A DNA stretch of 5,169 bases. Source: Methanolinea sp. SDB. GTDB taxonomy: Archaea > Halobacteriota > Methanomicrobia > Methanomicrobiales > Methanospirillaceae. The DNA lies in contig LKUF01000363.1 in assembly GCA_001412335.1 (NCBI GenBank), positions 1-5,169 on the forward strand, in the 5' to 3' direction. A model generated the notes under the pieces. It was not told the origin of the DNA, ran no database searches, and was given only the letters and a program-made list of their open reading frames with translations. Below are positions 1 through 5,029 of this stretch, piece after piece. How positions within the stretch are numbered: position 1 is the stretch's first letter; each line of letters opens with the position of its first letter. Position numbers and translations under genes: made by a program.

Positions 1-136
1 AATCAGCCTCGCGGTATTTTCGGGGGCGGCGACGTGGCATCGCACATGGGGTGCAATCGCGGATAGCCCCCACAAAATGTAACCGGTTCATCAATCCTAC
101 CCACACCAGATGGCGAAGAGCCAGAAATTCCCTCAT
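1..136 (-). CDS. Possible N-terminal part of an unknown protein, cut by window edge
   Basis: An open frame runs from ATG at 136-134 off the left edge for 45 codons without a stop. The main support is translational: a perfect GGAGGTGA lies one base before the ATG, so GGAGG is four bases away, a close but common archaeal spacing. The protein begins MREFLALRHLVWVGLMNRLH, contains a CTPC pair of cysteines near residue 30 and an arginine-rich stretch (PRRRPRKYR) near residues 34-42. I do not recognise the family. A 25-codon leader ORF ends in an ATGA overlap with this start, which would suggest coupling. Against it, the plus strand over the same bases also has a short open frame reading GIFGGGDV, so the coding strand here is not settled. 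Composition gives no decision. Confidence 0.35.
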   Translation of the reverse strand, partial: MREFLALRHLVWVGLMNRLHFVGAIRDCTPCAMPRRRPRKYREAD

Positions 137-194
137 TTCACCTCCTGCATCACCCCATGAACCGGTTGATGCAACACGTTCATCGAGACCGGTG
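81..194. promoter_or_regulatory. Repeated AACCGGTT palindromes near a gene start
   Basis: Two copies of the 8-base palindrome AACCGGTT occur at 81-88 and 160-167. They sit in an 11-base inverted repeat, AACCGGTTCAT at 81-91 and ATGAACCGGTT at 157-167, flanking the possible start codon at 136. A shorter core, ACCGGT, recurs at 188-193. Repeated palindromes around a start are typical of a dimeric regulator's operator. No regulator gene is visible in the window, so the role is inferred. Confidence 0.25.
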
Positions 195-210
195 GGTTTC
201 CTGCGAACAA
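133..210 (-). CDS. Possible 25-residue leader peptide ORF
   Basis: A TTG codon at 210-208 follows AGGAGG (minus strand of 215-220) with a four-base spacer and opens a frame of 25 codons, reading roughly MFAGNPPVSMNVLHQPVHGV and then MQEVK. Its TGA (135-133) overlaps the ATG of the next frame at 136 as ATGA. The second Shine-Dalgarno lies inside its last codons (CAG GAG GTG). Two good ribosome binding sites in a row plus a stop/start overlap are what a translated leader would show. The TTG start and short length make chance quite possible. No regulatory codon run (for example repeated Trp or His) is visible. Confidence 0.2.
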   Translation of the reverse strand: MFAGNPPVSMNVLHQPVHGVMQEVK

Positions 211-735
211 AAAACCTCCTGAAAAGAGCTATTTATGTCCACGAAGAGCCAATCAGGCAAACACTAATATGAAAATTTTATAACCTGAAAGATAACAATG
301 TATAGTGCTCTTTGATATGTCACCTGGTTTTTTCATTTTGCCGGACACCCCCAGAATCTGGCATCAACCCCCCCTATCGATCAGGTGATCGAATATCAGG
401 AGCACCCCAATTTTTCCGGGAGACAGGATCTTCTGATAGTGAATAGATCTGTTTGCTCCAGATATGATCATCTCTCCCGGTTTCCTGTGGTATCCGGCGT
501 GTATTACCCAGTAAAACGACTACGAAAGGATTCATATCCGAATCCAGCCAAAAAATCAGGCATCACTCGTCGATCCAAGGGGGGTATACCCGGTTTTCAC
601 ATTCATTGAGACGATTACGTTGTGATAGCCGGAATTTTTCCTGGTGGCTGATTTAAACCAATAAAAAACGGAATGAAACGATTGTGAGGGAATATGACCC
701 CCCCGATCTGTCTCCTACCCGACGGGCAAACAGTG
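211..735. other. Gene-poor stretch with small dyads and C-runs
   Basis: No coding region is supported here. A plus-strand open frame at 385-609 (74 codons, GTG start) has no ribosome binding site and no recognisable motif. What can be seen: an 11-base dyad CCAGAATCTGG at 351-361; a dyad CGATCA-GG-TGATCG at 378-391; a 10-base palindrome GGGTATACCC at 582-591; and runs of six or more C (368-375 region and 696-703 region). On the minus strand a T6 run lies at 668-663, which could stop transcription coming from the gene that ends at 787. Confidence 0.5.
229..287 (-). promoter_or_regulatory. Candidate TATA elements for the leftmost minus-strand gene
   Basis: Read on the minus strand, GGTTATAAAATTTT (about 274-287) and ACATAAATAG (about 229-238) both resemble archaeal TATA boxes. 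The first would start transcription near 255 and give a leader of about 120 bases holding the possible leader ORF. The second would start near 208, too late to include that ORF's Shine-Dalgarno. The first also reads as TTTTATAACC on the plus strand, so direction is not fixed. Confidence 0.25.
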
Positions 736-769
736 CTCATGGATTTTTGTGCAACAAAATCCACATGAG
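736..769 (-). terminator. Bulged stem-loop just past a gene end
   Basis: CTCATG-GATTTT(T)GT at 736-749 pairs with ACAAAATC-CA-CATGAG at 753-769, giving about 14 base pairs with one T bulge and one two-base bulge around a three-base loop. It lies 17 bases beyond the stop of the minus-strand gene 787-1212. No U-run follows directly; the first T6 on the minus strand is at 668-663. It is therefore better described as a 3'-end stabilising or termination-assisting hairpin than a classical intrinsic terminator. Pairing was worked out by eye. Confidence 0.45.
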
Positions 770-786
770 GAGATGTCACCTCTTCT

Positions 787-1212
787 TCAGTACCTGAACA
801 GGACTGTGTGCTTTTCGGATGCGGCTTCAAAAAATCTCTTGCAGAACTCAACCGCCTGTTCAGGGCGATACTCCTTGCAGCTGAAGATATCAAGGTACGC
901 GGAATCGGTTTCATTGGCAAAGTGCCCGGATATAAGCGATGTCTCAATGAGCTGTGTCATTGAATACCCTGCCACCCTCTCGTTTGGTCCGAAATGGACA
1001 ATTGTAGGTTCACCGAATCTCTTCATCTCGATGAGATCACAGAGCTCAATGATAAACTCCCGTATCTTCTCCGGGTTTCGTATCGTCTCAGGGTTGCAGT
1101 GCTTGAGGTCGACACTTGTACACAAACCCCAGGCATTCTCTTTTCTAAACTTCTGTACAACGTCTTCATCCCTTACAGGGTGGACGATCATCTTGTGCTT
1201 CATCTCGAGCAT
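787..1212 (-). CDS. S-adenosylmethionine decarboxylase-family pyruvoyl protein (speD-like)
   Basis: 141 residues, near the usual 115-140 of the single-chain prokaryotic family. The N-terminal strand has WGLCTSVDLKHCNPE (residues 28-42), matching the family's first beta strand with its Cys-containing turn. The processing and active-site region is IETSLISGHF (89-98) followed by YLDIFSC (106-112). Ser92, His97 and Cys112 keep the +5 and +15 spacing of the pyruvoyl serine, processing histidine and acid-base cysteine known from the Thermotoga enzyme (Ser63, His68, Cys83). The family self-cleaves before the serine to make a pyruvoyl cofactor, then decarboxylates S-adenosylmethionine for polyamine synthesis. 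Here the bond is Thr-Ser rather than Glu-Ser and Leu follows the serine. Some relatives decarboxylate arginine or ornithine instead, so substrate is uncertain. Start chosen because GGAGAG lies five bases before this ATG; a second ATG at codon 4 is too far from it. The gene stands alone. Confidence 0.85.
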   Translation of the reverse strand: MLEMKHKMIVHPVRDEDVVQKFRKENAWGLCTSVDLKHCNPETIRNPEKIREFIIELCDLIEMKRFGEPTIVHFGPNERVAGYSMTQLIETSLISGHFANETDSAYLDIFSCKEYRPEQAVEFCKRFFEAASEKHTVLFRY

Positions 1213-1217
1213 TATCT

Positions 1218-1223
1218 CTCTCC
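1218..1223 (-). promoter_or_regulatory. Ribosome binding site GGAGAG
   Basis: Read on the minus strand, GGAGAG sits five bases before the ATG at 1212 and decides between it and the in-frame ATG at 1203. Confidence 0.6.
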
Positions 1224-1268
1224 AACGGTAGTTCTCACGAACTATTTCTTAGAGGTTTGATCTCCCGG

Positions 1269-1280
1269 ATTTAAACTTTT
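1269..1280 (-). promoter_or_regulatory. TATA/BRE element for the decarboxylase-family gene
   Basis: On the minus strand AAAAGTTTAAAT has a purine-rich stretch like a TFB recognition element followed by a TATA-like TTTAAAT. Transcription would begin about 25 bases on, near 1247, leaving a leader of roughly 35 bases. No other TATA-like sequence lies closer to the gene. Confidence 0.5.
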
Positions 1281-2002
1281 GTATCATTCCAAAGGATATT
1301 TGAACGCCTTTTCCAATATCATCGCCTCATTAATTGCCTTTTGCGGATATTTGAGTCAAAATTAGCCTTATTTGGAATCGGGCACAGATTATTCGTTTTT
1401 TACTGACGCGCACCAGATGATACGAGGGCTCTTCTGAACAGCGTTTCCGGACCCTGGTTCCACCCGGTGAGACCGAAAAATCCATGACCCCTGCGGCAGT
1501 CTGCCTCCGGTTTCTGCGGGTGTTCACGCAAACCTCGATGCAACAGTACCCAATATATCGTGTGGTGACAGGCCACTGCCGCCAGATTTGGATTGAAAGA
1601 GTATATTCCGGAGATTTGATCGATAAAGCAACCGGGAACGAAGGATTGTTGACGTGTGGGATTTTCCCATGAGTGGTATCGCAATACGGTGTGCCTGTTA
1701 GAGGGTAGTGGTGCAACGTTCGTCCTGGCGCCCTCACATTTTGACGCGGCAGTCGGAAGTGACTGGGACATGTGTTTTGACCTCACGCGGCGCGAGAACA
1801 GGGGAGACATGGGCCTGTTTCCCGCAAGCGTTTGCCACTCTTTCACTGGCATTACAATGAGCGGGACCGGAATCTCTGGCGAGAGCGTAGCGGTTGGGAT
1901 GAGTGAGCCAGATGGCAGTTTTCGCGTCAGGGACGACCCACGCCAAGGAAAAATAGTACATTTTATTCTGGATATTTCCTGTATCCAATTGAGGAAAATG
2001 AT
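1281..2002. other. Long gap without a supported gene; possible decayed coding remnant
   Basis: About 720 bases separate the decarboxylase-family promoter from the end of the radical SAM gene. On the plus strand two open frames overlap: 1484-1672 (62 codons from ATG, ending with TGA) and a second frame open from 1653 that runs past 2003. Their codons are not obviously random, and a single frameshift near 1650-1670 would join them, but neither has a ribosome binding site or a motif I recognise. The second also continues antisense through part of the radical SAM gene, which is typical of shadow frames. Long minus-strand frames (1330-1737, 1400-1852) lack ribosome binding sites too. On the minus strand a T5 run near 1952-1948 follows the radical SAM gene and may help to end it. 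Confidence 0.4.
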
Positions 2003-3166
2003 TTACCTCGAAACCATCTTGTGCACAAGCGACATTATCCCGGGTTTCATCCGCTCCCTCTTCGCGCCGAATCCTCCCATTTCCATCATTGGAGATTCGA
2101 ACATCTCCGTGTTCAGGCGGTCCGATATCTCATCAAATATCATCTTGTATGCCGGACAGTGGGGATCGACACCGCTGATCTCTCCTTTTGCAGGTGTGAT
2201 TGCATTATATGGGCACCCCCCGCGACAATACCTGATGTGCGGGCATTCTTTGCATTCTTCATCAACAAAGTCCCTGAACCGGTGCATGAGCTTCCATGCC
2301 GGAGATTCTGCCAGTTCCTCCCTGCCCGGGTTGTCAGATACGTTTCCCATTGCATACTCTGGCATTCCAATGAACCGGTAACAGGGGTATATGTCTCCGT
2401 CCGGCCCGACTGCGAAGGTATAACCCATGCAATCGGCGAATGTGCAGACATTTCCATGGCGGGTAAACACGCACCTGCAGAGGTCATTGATGTTCATGAC
2501 CTCGATCTCGTGTATGTGCTCCAGGGACTTGTCCAGGAGGTACAACAGCAGTTCGCCGTATTTTTCAGGTGATAGCGCCCATTCTTCTGGTTTATCATTT
2601 CTCAGGGATGGTAATGCCGGGTGCAGCTTGAGAGTAAGATTGTTTTTGAGGAAGAAATTGAAGATCTCTTCCTTTGCTTCGACTGACTGCGATGTGAACG
2701 TGCAGATGAACCGCACGTCAAGCCCGTGTGCCCTGGCAATTTCGTACCCCCGCATGGTCTTTTTGAAATAGCCCGTCCCCCTCTGCCGATCATTGATCTG
2801 TTCAGGGCCGTCTATGCTTGATCCGACAGGAACCGAGTATTCAGCCAGTATTTCGGCAATTTCAGGAGTCATTCTCCACAGGTTGGTCTGAATGGCAAAA
2901 GATGGCGTCAGGCTGGATAAACCTTCGGAGAGAAGGGGTAATGCCTCCCGATAGAATTCTGCCCCCGCCAGGAGCGGCTCCCCCCCGTGAAATGTTATCG
3001 TTACCGGATTATCCTGGAAATCCCGCATCCACCTGACAACAGCCTTGACAGTCTCGATGCTCATTATTGGGGATCCTTCCTCCGAACTCCAGCAATAACT
3101 GCATCGTGCCGGGCAGCCAAGGGTTGGAACAAGCATCAGGTGGAAGGGAGTCTTCATGATATTCAT
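2003..3166 (-). CDS. Radical SAM/SPASM enzyme, putative peptide or protein maturase
   Basis: 387 residues from the ATG at 3166. CPARCSYCW carries the CX3CX2C motif (Cys18, 22, 25) that binds the 4Fe-4S cluster cleaving S-adenosylmethionine to the 5'-deoxyadenosyl radical. HGGEP (60-64) is the SAM-amino-group motif. The C-terminal SPASM domain has all seven auxiliary-cluster cysteines: Cys246, then GDIYPC (Cys262, the Gx4C pattern), CX2CX5CX3C (Cys305, 308, 314, 318) and Cys337. Further cysteines lie at 230, 232 and 241. A tail of about 50 residues, rich in Met, follows. The layout matches anaerobic sulfatase maturases and RiPP maturases. From memory it resembles a methanogen-restricted group named after Mhun_1560, unverified. 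The start is uncertain: the frame is open for 42 more codons to a TTG at 3292 but without a ribosome binding site, and homology begins near MKTPFHL (ATG 3166 or 3157). No sulfatase or clear precursor is adjacent. Confidence 0.88.
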   Translation of the reverse strand: MNIMKTPFHLMLVPTLGCPARCSYCWSSEEGSPIMSIETVKAVVRWMRDFQDNPVTITFHGGEPLLAGAEFYREALPLLSEGLSSLTPSFAIQTNLWRMTPEIAEILAEYSVPVGSSIDGPEQINDRQRGTGYFKKTMRGYEIARAHGLDVRFICTFTSQSVEAKEEIFNFFLKNNLTLKLHPALPSLRNDKPEEWALSPEKYGELLLYLLDKSLEHIHEIEVMNINDLCRCVFTRHGNVCTFADCMGYTFAVGPDGDIYPCYRFIGMPEYAMGNVSDNPGREELAESPAWKLMHRFRDFVDEECKECPHIRYCRGGCPYNAITPAKGEISGVDPHCPAYKMIFDEISDRLNTEMFESPMMEMGGFGAKRERMKPGIMSLVHKMVSR

Positions 3167-3205
3167 TTTCCCTTCATCAGAGAATAAACTTCGGATAATG
3201 GCCAA

Positions 3206-3256
3206 TTGCCTGCTTTCAGGCCTGGAATATCGGGGTTTCCGACCCCTTTTAAGAAC
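3206..3256 (-). promoter_or_regulatory. Candidate promoter and hairpins upstream of the radical SAM gene
   Basis: On the minus strand TTCTTAAAA (3255-3247) is a moderate TATA match that would start transcription near 3226, about 60 bases before ATG 3166. GGGGT-TTCCG-ACCCC (3232-3246) is a perfect 5-base-pair dyad lying between the TATA and the predicted start. GCCTG-CTTT-CAGGC (3208-3221) is a second perfect 5-base-pair hairpin that would be the first structure in the transcript. On the plus strand the first dyad is followed by TTTT and would look like a weak terminator. Confidence 0.35.
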
Positions 3257-3378
3257 TGGAGATCCGGGGGAAAAAATTGGAGAGAGACACAACCATGGAT
3301 GAGCATGTGATGCGGATCATGTATGGCAGATAGCACGAACATTACATGAAAACCAATGAATGCATCTTATTGGAGACG

Positions 3379-3408
3379 AAAAAAGGCATCTGCTACCAAA
3401 AAACAAAA
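3379..3408 (-). terminator. Oligo-T terminator after the DUF2156 gene
   Basis: Directly past the stop codon at 3410 the minus strand reads TTTTGTTTTTTGG and, 13 bases later, another T6 (3384-3379). Runs of T without a strong hairpin are the usual signal for archaeal RNA polymerase to stop. This separates the GNAT/DUF2156 operon from the radical SAM gene. Confidence 0.6.
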
Positions 3409-3409
3409 T

Positions 3410-4333
3410 TCAAAGAATATCCTGTATAACCTTTCTCAAATCCTCCTTTTGTGCGTAGTATACCTCAACCATGTGATGGGGACGATACCTGGTTTTTGCC
3501 GTTCGCAGTCCGGCGACTCCCATATCACTCTCACGGTTGATACATTCCACCCGGCCTTTCAGGAAGCGCGCTGTCTCAGCATTGATCGCCTTGTATATGC
3601 CTTCACAGTCAGGAAGACCCTTCTCAAAATGTACCACTGCAGTGACCGGATTCAGGATCTCGAAGAGCGCGATGGCCCCCACCTTCCCGGAAATCCGGAT
3701 CAGGAGCCCTGATAGCCCAAGTTCTCCAAAATGTGAGATGGCAAAGAGTATAGCCTCTTTTTCGTGCAGGAGAAACGGTTCGGAGTCGCAGTCCTTCCAT
3801 TCGCACCACTCAAGAAGAAATTCCCGTACCTCCATGAGATTGCCATCATCTATCACTTCGACTCCAGGATTGCAGTTGCGCTGGAACCTGTTCAGGTGAC
3901 GGCGAATATTCTGGTATTTCTGGCCGGGAAGATCCGCAAGGTCATCAGTACGGTATACGTATTCGAAATAATTCCGGTCTGGATACAGGGGGAGTTTTGG
4001 GTATTGTTCCAGTATCCAGTCTCTCGTATCCCTTTCTACGAGGACAACAGGCTTCTCGTCGCCATACGCAACAGCTGTCCGGAACAGGTCTTTTAGAAGC
4101 TCGGGATCCTTCGGACCGATGGGAGGCCGGAATTTTGTATTTCCTCCAATCGTACTGGATATGAGGATACTCTCCTTTATCTTTGCATACCGGTAATGCG
4201 CAAAATGATTCCAGCAGATCATGTTTATAAAGGAGTTGTCGCTGTGATTCGGTGGAAACCTGGAGAATTGCGAGAGGATCACCTCTTTATCCTCAAGTGT
4301 GACGGGCTTGAAGTCTGCAAACGTGATACTCAC
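3410..4333 (-). CDS. DUF2156 protein (soluble homologue of the MprF/LPG synthase catalytic domain)
   Basis: 307 residues, the usual length for stand-alone archaeal and clostridial DUF2156 proteins, with no membrane segments. Diagnostic blocks are YFEYVYRTDDLADLPGQKY (122-140) followed by QNIRRHLNRF (141-150), and INRESDMGVAGLRTAKTRY (265-283) followed by RPHHMVEVYY. The family has a tandem acyltransferase (GNAT-like) fold. In bacterial MprF the same domain moves lysine or alanine from tRNA to phosphatidylglycerol, but soluble members have no settled function. The membrane flippase part is absent, so lipid aminoacylation should not be assumed. Translation starts at GTG 4333: AGGAGG lies six bases before it, and the GTG overlaps the TGA of the upstream GNAT gene by four bases (GTGA), which indicates translational coupling. 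Oligo-T runs follow the stop. Confidence 0.88.
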   Translation of the reverse strand: MSITFADFKPVTLEDKEVILSQFSRFPPNHSDNSFINMICWNHFAHYRYAKIKESILISSTIGGNTKFRPPIGPKDPELLKDLFRTAVAYGDEKPVVLVERDTRDWILEQYPKLPLYPDRNYFEYVYRTDDLADLPGQKYQNIRRHLNRFQRNCNPGVEVIDDGNLMEVREFLLEWCEWKDCDSEPFLLHEKEAILFAISHFGELGLSGLLIRISGKVGAIALFEILNPVTAVVHFEKGLPDCEGIYKAINAETARFLKGRVECINRESDMGVAGLRTAKTRYRPHHMVEVYYAQKEDLRKVIQDIL

Positions 4334-4761
4334 GGACTTCCTCCTGTAAAAAGCATTGGGACATACCCGTTCATCCTGGAAAAGCCGAGCGTGCCATAAA
4401 AGTCTTCGGTGCCCGGTTCTGCAATCAGTGCCATCCAGGTAATATTATGACTCATGCAGTGATCTACAAGAGCGCGGACAATTCCTGCACCGATGCCCCT
4501 GCCCCTGTATTCCTGGAGGATAACCAGGTCCTGGATATATGCATCCGATGTTCCGTCAGATATCAGCCGGCCCATCCCGGCGGTGACTCTGTCGGCGACA
4601 TGTATGGCAACTGCGAATGCGAAACTCGCCCGTACCAGGTCTGGGATGTGGGCCGGGTCCCATTCCTCTCTCCACCAGCCACCTGCGCGAAAAAGTGTGA
4701 GCAGAGACTGTTGATCCCATTCTCGCACGATTTTTACTATGAATTCCTCATCCTGGTTCAT
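4330..4761 (-). CDS. GNAT-family N-acetyltransferase
   Basis: 143 residues, a normal length for a single GNAT domain. IQDLVILQEYRGRGIG (76-91) is the beta4 strand and acetyl-CoA pyrophosphate loop, with the R/QxxGxG/A motif at Arg86-Gly89-Gly91. Motif B is seen as AEPGTEDFYGTLGFSRM (114-130), the late helix with the FY..LGF signature. The N-terminal WWREEWDP region (29-36) resembles small-molecule or amino-group acetyltransferases, but the acceptor cannot be read from sequence. ATG 4761 follows GGAGG with a five-base spacer (cctcc at 4767-4771). It is the first gene of a two-gene operon with the DUF2156 gene and overlaps its start by four bases. Confidence 0.9.
   Translation of the reverse strand: MNQDEEFIVKIVREWDQQSLLTLFRAGGWWREEWDPAHIPDLVRASFAFAVAIHVADRVTAGMGRLISDGTSDAYIQDLVILQEYRGRGIGAGIVRALVDHCMSHNITWMALIAEPGTEDFYGTLGFSRMNGYVPMLFTGGSP
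4340..4345 (-). promoter_or_regulatory. Ribosome binding site AGGAGG inside the GNAT gene end
   Basis: Read on the minus strand AGGAGG lies six bases before GTG 4333 and within the last codons of the GNAT gene. It fixes the GTG as the DUF2156 start. Confidence 0.75.
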
Positions 4762-4776
4762 CGTTTCCTCCCTGTC

Positions 4777-4791
4777 CCGGTTCGAATCCGG
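4777..4791. repeat. CCGG-TTCGAAT-CCGG dyad resembling a tRNA T-arm
   Basis: CCGG at 4777-4780 and 4788-4791 flank TTCGAAT, so the plus strand contains GGTTCGAATCC, the standard tRNA T-loop and B-box sequence. No matching acceptor, anticodon or D arm was found upstream on the plus strand, which lies within the GNAT gene. It sits in the GNAT leader six bases before its ribosome binding site, so it could form a hairpin in that mRNA. Confidence 0.4.
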
Positions 4792-4856
4792 TTCCTGTCT
4801 GCTCCTTTATTGTTATCGGTCCATCCGGTAAAAATTCTCGCATTCTAATCTGTATT

Positions 4857-4870
4857 CGAAAAAATAAAGG
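4857..4870 (-). promoter_or_regulatory. Candidate promoter for the GNAT/DUF2156 operon
   Basis: On the minus strand CCTTTATTTTTTCG contains a TATA-like CTTTATTTT. A start about 25 bases on, near 4840, would give a leader of about 80 bases that includes the TTCGAA dyad. It is a looser match than the TATA box of the divergent gene. Confidence 0.35.
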
Positions 4871-4903
4871 ATATTGTCCCGTGAATTTTACAGGTTACAT
4901 CCG

Positions 4904-4922
4904 CCTGAATCAGGTTTATATA
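4904..4922 (+). promoter_or_regulatory. Strong archaeal promoter with adjoining 11-base palindrome
   Basis: TTTATATA at 4915-4922 is a near-ideal archaeal TATA box. The dyad CCTGA-A-TCAGG (4904-4914) abuts it directly and so covers the position where TFB contacts DNA. A protein bound there would be expected to block initiation. The predicted transcription start is near 4943-4947. Confidence 0.65.
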
Positions 4923-4944
4923 CACCGGGAGGCAAGATATCGTA

Positions 4945-5029
4945 TATCAGGCAAGAGGGGATCGATACCTGTGGTGCAGGATGATGCGGTATCTCTCCTG
5001 ACTTGGTAAAACTGCAATCAAGGTGGCGG
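4945..5029 (+). promoter_or_regulatory. Leader of about 85 bases with a possible hairpin
   Basis: Between the predicted start and ATG 5030 the leader can pair GATACC (4964-4969) with GGTATC (4988-4993), or CCTG (4968-4971) with CAGG (4977-4980); the two share bases and are alternatives. A six-codon frame, ATG ATG CGG TAT CTC TCC TGA, occupies 4981-5001. The ribosome binding site AGGTG (5021-5025) is four bases before the gene start. Confidence 0.3.

Noticed and set aside
385..609. 74-codon plus-strand frame with GTG start as a gene
   Set aside because: No Shine-Dalgarno, the start lies inside a dyad, and no motif or hydrophobic pattern is recognised.
615..947. 110-codon minus-strand frame
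   Set aside because: It overlaps the decarboxylase-family gene in another frame and crosses the 3' hairpin; no ribosome binding site.
1330..1852. Two long minus-strand frames (1330-1737 and 1400-1852) as genes
   Set aside because: They overlap each other in different frames, lack ribosome binding sites and show no known motif. Their composition is what GC-rich non-coding DNA gives.
1653..2381. Long plus-strand open frame covering the gap and part of the radical SAM gene
   Set aside because: From 2003 onward it is antisense to a gene with clear motifs, and it has no ribosome binding site or recognisable domain. Only the part before 2003 is kept as a weak remnant hypothesis.
4700..4810. Complete tRNA gene ending at the GGTTCGAATCC motif
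   Set aside because: The expected acceptor partner (GACAGGA) and D and anticodon arms are not found upstream, where the DNA codes for the GNAT protein.
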